Below are positions 27,383-36,780 of a DNA stretch of 36,780 nt, one piece after another. The notes under the pieces are model-generated. The model saw nothing but the letters and a program-made list of their open reading frames with translations, had not been told where the DNA came from and ran no database searches. Made by a program: the position numbers and the translations under genes. This DNA comes from Prasinococcaceae sp. CCMP 1430 (lineage: Eukaryota > Prasinodermophyta > Palmophyllophyceae > Prasinococcales > Prasinococcaceae), in contig RQSC01000009.1 in assembly GCA_013416795.1 (NCBI GenBank), positions 174,280-211,059 on the forward strand. Direction: 5' to 3'. The first letter of the stretch is position 1. Each line of letters begins with the position of its first letter.

Positions 27383-30300
27383 TCAGGCCTTCGACTCCCC
27401 CTCGTCGTCCTTGGACTTGAGGAGGGGCTCGCCGTCGGCGCCGAGCACGGTCCACCCGTCCACGCTATGCTCCACGGGCACCGCGGCCGAGTTGCCAACG
27501 ATCGCGATCGACATGGGCTTTCCCACGAGGTGCGCCTCCGCCGCGGCGCGCAGCGAATCGGGAGTACACGCCAGCAAGGCGTCGCGAAAGCGTTGGCGCG
27601 ACGCGTCGTCCAGGCGGTTGGTGAAGAGCGCGGTGCCGCGCGACTGCGGCGAGAGGGGGGCGTCCAGAGATTTGAACGCCCTGAGGTGTGCCTCCTGCAG
27701 GTCCTTGGCGGTGATGCTGCCCGGTGTCGCTGCCCACGTCACCGCGCCCTCGAAGGCGCGCAGCGTCGCCAGCGTGCCAGGGTCGCGGTATGAGGAGCAC
27801 GTGAACGTGCCTGTCATCGGCGAGGCCGAGCAGCCTCCGCCGTACGCCCCGCCCTTCTCGCGGATCTCGCGATGCAAGTAGCACGTGCTCATCGCCTGCG
27901 CGAGCAGGTAGAGCGCCGCAGAATCGGGGTGTTCGTACGGCACGGTGCGCACGGACGCCACGCAGTAGTTGGTCTGCGTGGGCACCGCCACGAACGTCTT
28001 CGCGTTGCCGGGCTCGAAGGATGACAGCGCATCGCCCAGCGTGCGTTCAGTCTCTGCCCCGCACTCGTCCGTAGCTGCTCCCTTCCTCGCGGCGGTCAGC
28101 CGATCGAGGAGGCTCCCGAGGCCTTCGCGCGCGGCGTCCAACGCGCCCTCCTCGGCAGAGAGCCTCGCCCGCAGCACGGGGGCGCCCCCGCCAAACACGT
28201 GCGCCGCGATCTCAGCCATGGCAGCGCACACCTCGCGCGTGCCAGCTTGGCCCTCGCCGACGAGGCGCTGGAGCTCTACGACCAGAGGCAGGCCCTCGCT
28301 CCTCTCCTCCACCGCCGAATATGGCCTGATCGCACTCTTGGCGAGCGAGGCGGCGTACGCATTGCCCTGGGAAGACAGAGACGATCCGACTGCTGCGGCC
28401 AGCCTCGTGAGCAGTACTTCCACGCGTCCCTCCTCGGTTGTCCAGCGCGCCGAAGTGGCCACGTCTCCCAGGAGCTCAAACATCGTGGCCACATTCCTGT
28501 CCAGCGCGTGCGCGCGCAGGGACACGACCGCTTCGCAGCGGTCTGCATCGGAGATTGCAGGCACAAAGTCCTGCTCGGCGCTGATACCTCCCGTCGTGGC
28601 TTTGATGGCCTGGCTGAGCTCGCGGTAGTCCATCTTCTCGGTGCCCAGATCAGAGATCCACGACGTGAAGAGGTCAAGGTACGGGACGAGGCGGTCGGGC
28701 AGACCTCGCACGTCGAAGACTACCTTCGCGAACGTGAGTCCGTTGGTGGGCTGCACGTCCACCTGCAGCGGCACGCCTCGGCACTCCTCGTGCTTGCTTG
28801 GGTAGGTTTGCGCAAGCCGTGGCACCACGTCGACCGTCAGCGTTGGGAGAAGCTCAACGTCCGCCTCGGCCTCCTGCGCTTTCTTGAGCGCCACGCACTC
28901 CTCCACGATGCGCTGCTTGTCATCGCCTGTCAGACCCTCCTCGATGGCCGCCACGCGCTCCTCCTCGGCCTTCTCGAGCTTGGCATCGTACTCTTTGTCT
29001 GCCGTGGCAACAGTTGTCACGCGATGCTTGTTATCCACCAGGTGCCTGCGAAGCAGGCTCTGCCAGTAGTTGGGGTCGGCATCGAGCGCGCGCACGAGCT
29101 TCGCTGCGTTCTCCGCCGTGCGCAGCGGGCGGAGTGCGTCGCCACCGTGTACCCATGTGGACATCACCGCCATGCCCGTCTGGATGCCGAAGCTGGAGCT
29201 CACGCGCGCGGCTCCGAGCTCCAGCTGGTGAAGCGTGGCATTGACGCGCTCCCGCGGAAAGCCCTCGCGCGCCACCTCGTCCACGGTTGCCAGGATCACC
29301 TCCTCCACCTTTGCAATATCGTCGTCAGCGACGCCCTTGAGCCCCACGCTGAAGCTGGTCTCGCGGCGCGACGACGCGTAGCCCGTGCCAGGCGCGAATC
29401 CGGACCCGAGCTTCGACTCGAGCAGCGGCGCGTAGAAGGTCGCCTGGGGCCCCGACAGCAAGAGGTCCGAGGCGACGCGAAGGGCGAAGCTGTCCAGCGA
29501 CTCGCCGTCGGCGATTTGGTTCACCTGCAGCCACGCCACGCTCACCACGGACTGTTTGGTCGGGTCGGCCACCACGGCGTCCGCCGGCACTCGCACCTCG
29601 TTACGCTGCGGCTCCGTGTAGCGCACTTCGTCCGTGACGTCGAGCGCGCTCACGTCCAGGGCATCGAAGGCTCCCAGCGCGAGGTCCTGGGCACGCTGCA
29701 GCGTGGCTTCCAGTGGGAGGTCACCGTACGAGAAGAAGCGCGCGTTGGAGGGATGGTAGTGCGTGCGGTGGAACGCGACGAGGTCGTCGTGCGTGAGCTC
29801 GGGGATGCTCACCGGGTCACCTCCCGAGTTCCAGTGGTACGTGCTGGTGGGGAAAAGCTTGGCCCCCACCGCGCGATGCAGACGCGCGCCCTGAGAGCCC
29901 ATGGCGCCCTTCATCTCGTTGAACACGACTCCCTTAAACATGAGGCCGCTCTCGGGGTCCGTGGTGTCCTTGAACTCGAGCCTGTGGCCCTCCTGCAGGA
30001 AGTCCACACGCTCCAGCCGTGGGAAGAAGGCCGCGTCGAGGTACACGCCAAGCAAATTGAAGTAATCCTGTTCGTTCGGCGTGCTGAAGGGGTACATGGT
30101 GTAGTCCGCCGCCGTCATCGCGTTCATGAAGGTCGACAGGGAGCGCTTCAGCATGTTGAAGAACGGGTCGCGCACGGGAAAGCGCTTCGAGCCGCACAGC
30201 GCAGTATGCTCGAGGATGTGCGCGACGCCGGTGTCGTCCACGGGAGTCGTGCGAAACGCGACGTTGAACACGTTGTTGCTGTCGTCGGCGTCCACGTGCA

Positions 30301-30593
30301 GCCATCGCGCTACAAACACGCGCAAGCGTCAGCGCGCCGCACGACTGATGGTGATGTTCGCCCGACGGGCTCCAGGGGCGTGCCACGAGGCACAATGCGC
30401 GCTCACATGCACTGCGCACGACGCGCACGTACCACCCGTGCGCTTATGCAGCAGCTCGTAGCACACCACGTTGTACGCGTCCACCGGCGTGCGCAAAATG
30501 ACCTCAAACGCGCCGCCCGCGAGCGCGTCGCCCGGCGCGAACTCGCGCGCACCCGCGCCGCTCGCGCCATCGCTGCCACCCCCTCCCCCGCCC
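27383..30593 (-). CDS. PreP: Presequence protease, peptidase M16C (PreP/PITRM1), 5' partial at the N
   Basis: This zinc metallopeptidase degrades cleaved targeting peptides in mitochondria and chloroplasts. Exon 1 (30593-30433) encodes 'GGAFEVILRTPVDAYNVVCY' and 'ELLHKRTG'. The intron is 30432-30310 (GTACGT...TTGTAG) and exon 2 is 30309-27383; the junction restores Ala in 'RTG-A-RWLHVDADD'. The inverted zinc motif HILEH follows 'FRTTPVDDTGVA', then 'TALCGSKRFPVRDPFFNML' and 'STFMNAMTAADYTMYPFS', all diagnostic of M16C. The second, inactive half of the clamshell is complete, with a helical hinge (about 28860-29000) and a C-terminal domain containing 'REKGGAYGGGC' (about 27828-27860). About 1030 residues are visible, close to full length. 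The N-terminal targeting peptide and start codon are not found: a Gly-rich run meets the N at 30594, and an in-frame stop lies just beyond at 30648. Confidence 0.93.
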
Positions 30594-30594
30594 N
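30594..30594. other. Single N in the 5' region of the presequence protease
   Basis: The N falls in a C-rich run between PreP exon 1 and the divergent sulfotransferase-like gene. The expected transit peptide and start of PreP are missing here, so sequence may have been lost. Confidence 0.5.
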
Positions 30595-30792
30595 CGCCGC
30601 GCTCGCGCTGTGGCGCGCGCGCGCCAGATCTACATCTCTGCGCAAGGTCAGCCGAAGAGCGCCCTGCGGGTGCGCGCGAGGTAGGTCAAATCGAACGCAA
30701 TCGGTTTTTTTTTTTGCCGCGTGCGTACAAACAGGACGCCACACACCGCGCGCCGCGCGCGCGTGCTCCCGCCGCCGGCGGCGCTGGCGACG

Positions 30793-32091
30793 ATGACGCG
30801 CGCCGCGCTGGCGGCGCTCGTGGCGCTCGTCCTGGCGGTGGCCGGGGACCACATGGCAGCTGCCGCGGCGAACGGCCCAGCGGACGGTGCCGAGGCCGGC
30901 GCGGCGGGCGCGCGGGCGCTGCTCCAATTGCATGCTGTGGAGCAGCAAGAACGCGGTGCAGGTGCGGGGGCTGTTGAGGATCTCTTCGCTCGCGCGCTGT
31001 CCTCCGACTACAGCTCGCTGGCGCCGGTGCAGGCCGCGCGCGCGTTGCGCGCGTGCATGGCCGCGCGTGGAGTGCTGGTGCGCGACGGCAGCGGCAAGCA
31101 GACCGGTTGGGCCGGGCAGCTCATCCACAGTGTCGACAGCGTTCCGCGCGACGAGCACGGGCGAGCGACGGGCCCCGCGGCGATGGTGGTCGGCCCGCTC
31201 ATCCCAAAGGCGAGTAGCACCACGCTGCGGAAAATGCACGGCCACAGCGATCGACCACCAGGGTTGACGGGGCGCGCCACGCCCAAACCGGCGGGTGCAT
31301 TTCAGCTCGCGGCGGTGCGCAACCCCGTCGACCACTTCATTGCAGGTTACAAGCAGAACGGGCTGTGGTTCAACAAGGCGAAGTACGCCGACGTGTACCC
31401 GCTGTTCCCGCACAAGCATGCCGACCCACGATTCCACAACATGACCATCGCCGAGCTCTACTGCAGCGCGAGCGATGAGGAGCGCCGCGAGAGTTTCGCC
31501 GAGCACGTCCGCTACTTTGTGACCGCACCCTTCGAACGCCGCGACGAACACCACGTGCCACAGCTGCACTGGCTGCAGAATTACGTGGCCAATGAAACCG
31601 GCAGCGTGGAAGTGAAGGTCATCGACGCGGTCGATGCGCTGGTGAGGCTGGAGAGGTTCGGGCGCGACTGGATAGATGCGATCAATGCTGCAAAGCCGGC
31701 GCACCCGGCCGCCGCTGCGTGGATGCACGAACGCATACAAGCCAAGGCCGAGGGAAAGGACCACGCGTATGTGGATGACGACCGGATGTCAGCGTGGAAG
31801 CCCATGTGCGGTGAGGACGGCTCGGCTCGGTATTATCGCACCGAAATGCGCGAACACGGTGGCAAGTTTGTGTCGTATGACGTTGCACCCGACGGGCGCG
31901 CGCACATCGGCTACACAGCCGTGGCATTGGGCCAGTTGCATCATCACTACGCGCTGAAATACATCGGCGAGCACATCCACACGCTCTGCAACTACCTCGT
32001 CAACGATTTCGTGTGCTTGCGCTACGCGATGCCAGCAGCGTGCCAGCTACAGCGCCCTGCGGATCCAATGCAAGCTGCGCCGTACGTGTAA
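30793..32091 (+). CDS. Sulfotransferase-like Golgi/secretory protein
   Basis: Predicted PAPS-dependent sulfotransferase acting on glycans or other secretory-pathway substrates. ATG 30793 starts a hydrophobic leader (MTRAALAALVALVLAVAGD), a signal peptide or type II anchor. The 5'-phosphosulfate loop is 'LIPKASSTTLRKM' (about 31200-31240; compare PK-x-(G/A)-S-(T/S)-T in the family). The 3'-phosphate-binding segment is 'LAAVRNPVDHFIAGYKQ' (about 31308-31355), matching R-(D/N)-P-x-x-x-(F)-x-S/A-x-Y. Downstream are glycosylation-type sequons (NMT, NET) and paired cysteines, as in Golgi enzymes. The length of 432 residues suits the family. Upstream frame to 30721 exists but lacks a better start. 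It is convergent with the Cys-rich protein gene, with 282 bp of featureless sequence between. Confidence 0.75.
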   Translation: MTRAALAALVALVLAVAGDHMAAAAANGPADGAEAGAAGARALLQLHAVEQQERGAGAGAVEDLFARALSSDYSSLAPVQAARALRACMAARGVLVRDGSGKQTGWAGQLIHSVDSVPRDEHGRATGPAAMVVGPLIPKASSTTLRKMHGHSDRPPGLTGRATPKPAGAFQLAAVRNPVDHFIAGYKQNGLWFNKAKYADVYPLFPHKHADPRFHNMTIAELYCSASDEERRESFAEHVRYFVTAPFERRDEHHVPQLHWLQNYVANETGSVEVKVIDAVDALVRLERFGRDWIDAINAAKPAHPAAAAWMHERIQAKAEGKDHAYVDDDRMSAWKPMCGEDGSARYYRTEMREHGGKFVSYDVAPDGRAHIGYTAVALGQLHHHYALKYIGEHIHTLCNYLVNDFVCLRYAMPAACQLQRPADPMQAAPYV

Positions 32092-32373
32092 GGAGAACCA
32101 GGCCAAGCCACCCGCGTAGGGTGGCGGACGGAGTGAAACGACGTCAAATTTTTCTCGCTGAGTGTGACCGGGACCAGCCGCGGTTGACAGCGCGCGCGCG
32201 CGTGGGGGAACTCGCACGCATTGATACACACGCGTACGTACATTTTGGTCTTAGTCCTCTCGGCCTTGGTGCGAGTGGGACAGAACACGAAGTGGAGCGC
32301 TGGCGCTGGGCGCGAGTGTCGCGGCGGCCGGCTGCCTACAGCGCTGCTGTGCGCGCGCTCGACGTTCTCATCC

Positions 32374-33755
32374 TCATTCATCCGAGACCGTCTCGCGCAC
32401 GGTGGCGTCGGAGAAGCTGGTGCCTTCTGGGAAGGGGCACTTGAGGTAGCCGATGGTGTCGTACTCGAGGCTCCAAGGAGAAGGAGCGCGCTGGCACTCC
32501 GGCGAGCTCACGTCGCGGTACTCACAGGCATCCTCTTTGCCCGACTCCGCCTTCGCCGCGTCTTGTGCCGCGAAGTCGCAGTCCGCGGCGCAGTGGCAGC
32601 AGCCGGACTGCCCCGAAATGAAACCAGGGGCGTACCAGTAGTAGTCGTGCGAAGTTCCGTTCTGGAACTTGCCCCTGTTCCCCTGTTCGGCGCTGCTGCA
32701 GTTGACGTAGCCGCAGCACTCGACCTCTGTGACATCGCAGAAGACGGCGTGGCCGATGTGGAAGTCCTCGCCCGCGTAGTAGCAGCTCCCGCGAGAAGCG
32801 TTGCGGTCGAGGCAGACGTCGTCCTCGCAGGCGGTGTGAAGCTGGGCATCGTACTGGCGGTCGTGGTAGACCCCCTTGCCGAAGGCCTCGTGGCCGGCGG
32901 TCGCATTCGCAGCGATATCGGGTGCAAAGACGTTCTCGTCGGCCCAAGAGAGAGCGTTGGTCTCGTTGGTGGTCTCGCCCTCGATGCTGAAGATAACCTT
33001 GAGCCCGTCGGCGCACGAACCGTTGGAGCCGAGGTAGTACTTGCCGGCCTGGTTGAAGGTGATCATCACATCGCGCCCGCCCTTCGAGACGGGCTCCAGA
33101 ATGGTCGTGGAACCAGTGGTGTTGCAGTCCATCCAACTCGCCTCGTCCGCGTAGAGCGTCACGTCGCGACCGCCGAACACCAGAAACTCGGCCCAGTCGC
33201 CAGTGCTGCCGTTCACCGCTGAAGGGAACTCCACGCACCCGCCGTAGTGGGCAGCATGGACCTCGCTCACTGGCTCGGACCACGGGCACTCCATGTCAAG
33301 CATGGTGGGACCCTCGGAGGGGGCAGTCGCATCATCAAAGTCATCACAGCTGCTGCAGCCGTCGGTCCAGATGCCGCCGCCAGGCGCGCACGCGTCCTCG
33401 GCGGCCGCCAGGTCGCCGGCGGTCGCCGGGCAGTCACACACGTGTGAGACGGGACTGAATCAGACGTCCGCAAAGCACGAAGCAGGCGCACAGCGCGCCG
33501 CGCCGACGCCCAGCCAGTTCCGGCGCCGACAGACGGAGCCACCGTCGTGGAGGGTCAGCGCGAGCTACAACAGCGCGCCAGTGGACTCCGCGAGTGCGTG
33601 CTCACGCGCCCCGCACGGTCTGCCCGCGCCCGTCCGCCAATATTGGCAGCGCGCAGACGCGCGCCGCACCTGTAGCATCCGAACTGAGCGGAAGCGTGGC
33701 GCGGCGCGAGGCTCAGCGCCAGCGGGACCAGCAGGAGGGCGCGCGGCGGCGCCAT
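32374..33755 (-). CDS. Secreted Cys-rich glycoprotein with phytocyanin-like segment (two exons)
   Basis: Exon 1 (33755-33670) encodes the signal peptide MAPPRALLLVPLALSLAPRH, followed by an 'ASA-Q' cleavage context. The intron is 33669-33455 (GTGCGG...GATTCAG, phase 2) and exon 2 is 33454-32374; the joined frame reads 'QFGCYSPVSHVCDCPA'. An N-terminal Cys cluster precedes a beta-rich segment (about 33080-32990: 'DVMITFNQAGKYYLGSN' then 'SCADGLKVIFSI') that resembles the closing strands of plant phytocyanins (G-x-Y-Y-F...C-x-x-G-x-K). The usual copper-ligand His before the Cys is Ser here, so copper binding is doubtful. The C-terminal half is Cys-rich with paired 'CC' motifs ('EVECCGYVNCS', 'SGCCHCAADCDF') and several N-glycosylation sequons. 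There is no membrane anchor. It is likely extracellular or cell-covering; function unknown. Confidence 0.7.
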
Positions 33756-34270
33756 CTCCCGAGGCGCTGGCTGCGGCGGAGTGGAGGGGCGGTGAGAAGC
33801 GCGCTGGCGGGCTCTGGGTCGCGCTGCGCGGCAGTGGCGGTGTGGCGCGGGCGGTGCGGCACGCTGGCGCCAGCGCACGCAGCCCCCGCCCGCACCAAAA
33901 GATCTCACACAATTCTAAACACGTGCCACGACCGCAGCCACCACGCGCCACAGCCGCCAATTTCGCGCTCGGCGCCGGCGGTTACGACCCGTTGGTTGCG
34001 CCTACGTTCCGTCCCGGTCGCGGCACGCGCCGGCCACGCGCCCCCTGTCGCGTGACTCACCACTCGGAGCGCGCAGCTGCACGCAGGAGGTCGCGGCGGC
34101 CTCGTCCCAGCCAGGTACTCACAACCCCGTGCCAAATCGAGGGGGTGCTCACATCTCCCACGTTTTCGTCCTGTGTGTTCCGGCACGCACACGCGCGCGC
34201 GCGCACAAACATTACTCACACACGCACACACACGCACACACACGCATGCACCCTCACACGCGCGCGCGCG

Positions 34271-34325
<55 letters not shown>

Positions 34326-34730
34326 CACACACATACACACTCACACGCACACACACACACACACATACACACACACACATACACACACACACATACACAC
34401 TCACACGCACACACACACACACACATACACACACACACATACACACACACACATACACACTCACACGCACACACACACACACACATACACACACACACAT
34501 ACACACACACACGCCCTTTGGCACACGGCCGCGGCGTACGGCGCCATGCAGTTCAGCGAAACTGGCGATGGTGCCAGCTGCTCCGGCGAGCTGCGCATCG
34601 AAACAACGTTTTGACAATTTGACGCCTGCAATGCCACGCGAAATATCTGGCAGGCAGGCGGCGCCACACGTTGGGGCCGCAACGGACGCCGGTGCCACTC
34701 GTGCCCTCGCTCGCGTGGACGCACGCCGTG
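33756..34730. other. Divergent intergenic region dominated by a CA satellite
   Basis: This lies between the start of the Cys-rich protein (-) and the Gly-tailed protein (+). The left 400 bp is GC-rich without a recognisable gene, and the right part is the CA/CG dinucleotide tract described separately. Open frames of His-Thr or Cys-Val repeats here are satellite translations, not genes. Confidence 0.7.
34190..34512. repeat. CA-rich satellite with a 60-bp higher-order repeat
   Basis: A (CG)n/(CA)n microsatellite leads into about three near-perfect copies of a 60-bp unit (about 34331-34512). Each unit contains the order CATACACACTCACACG, (CA)n, CATACACACACACAT. Purines and pyrimidines alternate throughout, the composition that favours Z-DNA. 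Confidence 0.9.
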
Positions 34731-35435
34731 ATGACGCGCGCTGCGAGCGGCGCGAGGCGACAGTCGGCGAGCATGCCATCGAGCACGCGCCGCACCTCCT
34801 CGGCCGGCGCCGGCGCGAGGCGCACCGGCGCATGCGCCTCCCAGTGCCTGTGCGCGCTCCTCGGTGTCCTCGTGGCCGTGCTCGGAGCGTCGCGCGTCGG
34901 AGCTGCGTCTATGGACCTGCTCAGCCAGTCGGCCCCGACCTGCACGGTGCAGCTCGACGCTATCTCGGCGAATGGCGGCGAGTCGGTCACGGGCAAGGTG
35001 AGGATGTACTTCCCGACGGACTCGTCCGCCGAGGAGTCGTACATGATCGCCTTCAGCGAAAAGCCAAACCGCACGGCGATCCGCATACCCAACGACTACC
35101 TTGTAGGAGACTTGGAGGAAGTGATTGGTGAAGTCCCGCCCAACGTCGCACTAACTGGCGCCACCATCGTGGAGGGGGGCGACATGAAGGCCGTCAACAT
35201 GATTTTCGTCATGGTGTCGGGCGCGACCGGGGCGTCCGAGGACGCGTCGGATATGAGCCCCTCGGTCATCGAGTACGCCTTCACGCAGCCACCGGCGCAC
35301 CAGTCGGCGAGCATCTTCCCGCCGGGAAACCTGACGGCGGACGCCACGACTATCCTCGGATGCGGGTTGCTGATCGACTTCTGCTGGTACTGTGATGGTG
35401 GAGGCTTTGGTGGTGATGGTGGTATAGGCAAGTAG
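34731..35435 (+). CDS. Secreted or membrane-anchored protein with Gly-rich tail, unknown family
   Basis: The ATG at 34731 starts a Ser/Arg/Ala-rich leader, followed by a hydrophobic segment ('CLCALLGVLVAVLGASRVGAA', about 34845-34905) that could be an uncleaved signal anchor or a signal peptide. After it comes a compact, non-repetitive domain of about 165 residues with an acidic beta-rich pattern ('GKVRMYFPTDSSAEESYMIAF', 'YLVGDLEEVIGEVPPNVAL', 'MKAVNMIFVMVSG'). It ends 'LGCGLLIDFCWYCDGGGFGG' and a Gly tail. Three cysteines near the end could form a disulfide or metal site. The composition differs clearly from the GC-biased noise frames around it, supporting a real gene. No family was recognised. 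Confidence 0.65.
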   Translation: MTRAASGARRQSASMPSSTRRTSSAGAGARRTGACASQCLCALLGVLVAVLGASRVGAASMDLLSQSAPTCTVQLDAISANGGESVTGKVRMYFPTDSSAEESYMIAFSEKPNRTAIRIPNDYLVGDLEEVIGEVPPNVALTGATIVEGGDMKAVNMIFVMVSGATGASEDASDMSPSVIEYAFTQPPAHQSASIFPPGNLTADATTILGCGLLIDFCWYCDGGGFGGDGGIGK

Positions 35436-35806
35436 TCCTAGCTACCAGCTAGCCAGAAGGCTTGCGTAGCGCTTTGTGCCGCAGAGACCCCGGGGCCTAG
35501 GCATCAAGTGACCGTGTCATATGTCTGATCGGGTCACTGCGTCGACCATCTATACTGGCAGGTCGACCGTGACCGTGTTAGTCGCCTGTGCCGCCCCTGG
35601 CAGTTAGCCGTGCGTGGCACTATCATGTAGGATAATAATGTCGTGAGTAATTTGGTCGTGCAATGCCGCGAGGAGTCGCATCCTGGGCGGCGCGGAGGGC
35701 AGGCCATGGGCATCTGACCGGTGCTGACGACAGACACTGTCGCAAATTGTTGCTCCCGTTACATCGTTGGCCACGTCTGGGATGGAGGCGCAGGCGAGGC
35801 AGGTGC
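35436..35806. other. Convergent intergenic region
   Basis: About 370 bp between two gene ends. Apart from a small palindromic stretch (CTAGCTACCAGCTAGC, about 35438-35453), nothing stands out. Presumably 3' UTRs. Confidence 0.5.
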
Positions 35807-36780
35807 CTACTCAGCCGTGTCCCCACCGCCGTCGCTCTGGCCCTGCTCCACTGGCACGACGGTCTCTCGTCGGGTCCGCATCGCGTGTGCGAGGAAGTTG
35901 CGCGTCCGAGCAGCCACATCACTCCCGCCACTGCCGAGTTCCACGTCCTGGAGCTCATCATCGCCGAGCAACGGCACGGAGGCCGCGCCCCCGCGCTTGT
36001 GCTGGCGCTGGTAGAGAAGGGTGCCGCCGACTCCCATCGCACCGCCCACAGCCAGCGACACGAGAGTGGCGACCACCGCGTGGGCGGCCCCGCGGTGGGC
36101 TTTGGAGGGCCTGGGCGCGGGCGCGGGCGCCGGCGGCGGCGCTGGGACGGGCGCCGCCAGGACGTCGACGGACGCCGTCGCGTAGTGCGCAACAGCGCCG
36201 TACGTCTCGTTCTTCCCCCACGTCTTGTTCTCGCTCAGCTGCTCGATGTGACTAACCATGCCGAAGGACACCGCGCCCCGCTCAAGCGTGCCGCCTGGCA
36301 GTGCCACGGTCCCATCGTCGCCCGTCGAGTTGGAGTACACAGCGCTGCCGTTGGCGGAGAAGACCTGCACATGCGCGCCCGCGAGCGGCGCGCCGTTGAA
36401 CGACACCGAGGCGGAGCCGCAGCCGCAGCCGCACTCGGCCGAGGGCCGCAGCGACAGTGCGAGCTCGGCGCCGGCGAGCGCCTTGTCGGCGTACTGCCAC
36501 GAGCCCTCGCTGTCTGGGCGCGCCGCGGAGTAGTGGTAGCGCAGCAGCGGCGGGTCCTTGGCGTGCTCCGGCAGGGGGTAGAGGCCGAAGCTGAAGGCTC
36601 CTAGCGCGGCGAGGGCGTCGCCGTCCGCCTGGTCCAGCGGCGCTTCCAGGACGGCGTAGCCCGCATGGCCGGGCTCGGGCACGAGCGCGAGCGCGAGCGC
36701 CTCAAGGGCCGGGTTGCCGTCCTCGCCGCCCTCGCTGGCACGCGCGCGCTGCCGCTCGCCGGCCGGCGCCGCGCCGGCGC
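35807..36780 (-). CDS. Type I membrane protein with DUF4198-like extracellular domain, 5' partial
   Basis: The frame enters from the right edge and ends at TAG 35807. The extracellular part has a beta-sandwich pattern like DUF4198 / carboxypeptidase-regulatory folds: 'VSFNGAPLAGAHVQVFSANG' (about 36340-36405), then 'DDGTVALPGG' and 'YGAVAHYATASVDV' (about 36150-36200). These compare with 'FDGKPLAGAEV...DADGR...Y...HYATL' in DUF4198 proteins, some of which are linked to metal uptake. A Cys-Gly-Cys-Gly-Cys run precedes the first strand (about 36415-36430). A Pro/Ala linker leads to one transmembrane helix ('VVATLVSLAVGGAMGVGGTLLY', about 36010-36080). A basic stop-transfer and an acidic cytosolic tail of about 65 residues follow. 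N-glycosylation sequons support lumenal orientation of the domain. The start codon is outside the window; GTG 36682 is only an internal codon. Confidence 0.55.
   Translation of the reverse strand, partial: AGAAPAGERQRARASEGGEDGNPALEALALALVPEPGHAGYAVLEAPLDQADGDALAALGAFSFGLYPLPEHAKDPPLLRYHYSAARPDSEGSWQYADKALAGAELALSLRPSAECGCGCGSASVSFNGAPLAGAHVQVFSANGSAVYSNSTGDDGTVALPGGTLERGAVSFGMVSHIEQLSENKTWGKNETYGAVAHYATASVDVLAAPVPAPPPAPAPAPRPSKAHRGAAHAVVATLVSLAVGGAMGVGGTLLYQRQHKRGGAASVPLLGDDELQDVELGSGGSDVAARTRNFLAHAMRTRRETVVPVEQGQSDGGGDTAE

Noticed and set aside
26897-27793. Plus-strand frame of 298 codons between the exchanger and the protease
   Set aside because: Its right part is antisense to the protease and its left part is Arg/Gly/Ala noise without domain features.
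28199-30796. Open frame of 865 codons on the plus strand, antisense to the presequence protease
   Set aside because: It mirrors the codon pattern of the real M16C gene (high GC third positions keep the antisense frame open), lacks domains, and runs over the intron and the N.
34129-34622. His-Thr and Cys-Val repeat open frames
   Set aside because: Translations of the CA satellite; no evidence of a gene.

Overview
The window reads as nuclear DNA from a GC-rich unicellular eukaryote, most likely a marine alga or related protist (haptophyte- or stramenopile-like). The case rests on spliced genes with short GT-AG introns, signal peptides and organelle-targeting leaders, a cytochrome-b5 front-end desaturase, an SOS1-type Na+/H+ antiporter, Sec14/GOLD proteins, a mitochondrial-type presequence protease and an N-terminally anchored sulfotransferase. 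Background GC is very high, with purine/pyrimidine microsatellites and a few AT-richer islands. The lineage cannot be fixed from sequence reading alone. No bacterial operon, CRISPR array, transposase, rRNA or convincing tRNA was seen.

Layout, left to right: (1) 3' part of a fused cytochrome-b5 front-end fatty-acid desaturase (+, 1-1395). (2) A gene-poor stretch with a ZNHIT3-like C-terminal exon (-, 1820-2149) and degenerate repeats. (3) A fragment of an SPB4/DDX55 RNA helicase (-, 3804-4599) that stops at a single N (4600), directly abutting an ankyrin-Sec14-GOLD-tail-anchor protein (+, 4603-8175). (4) A two-exon protein joining a large uncharacterised domain to a cytidine-deaminase fold (+, 8478-10773), convergent with a long disordered protein made of two repeat families (-, 10925-13201). 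(5) A small unknown protein (+, 14090-14740) and a MidA/NDUFAF7-type methyltransferase with three exons (+, 14973-16806). (6) A membrane-transport block: SOS1-like Na+/H+ antiporter (-, 16992-21320), a CRAL-TRIO protein (+, 22325-24090) and an endosomal NHE6/NHX5-type exchanger (-, 24185-26341). (7) Presequence protease (-, 27383-30593), sulfotransferase-like protein (+, 30793-32091), a secreted Cys-rich phytocyanin-like protein (-, 32374-33755), a CA satellite, a secreted Gly-tailed protein (+, 34731-35435), and the 3' part of a DUF4198-like type I membrane protein (-, 35807-36780).

The genes do not form an operon. Two loose themes appear: cation/proton exchange together with lipid-transfer (Sec14) proteins at 16992-26341, and secreted or membrane proteins from 30793 to the right edge. 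Seven introns could be placed by eye with the reading frame preserved; five have GTGCG donors. Three single Ns (2432, 4600, 30594) look like collapsed gaps, and at least the one at 4600 appears to join two truncated genes. The most unusual gene is the deaminase at 8478-10773. Its N-terminal half has strand-loop patterns that could be a nucleotide-sensing Rossmann (CARF/SAVED-like) domain; this is a hypothesis, not a demonstrated homology.
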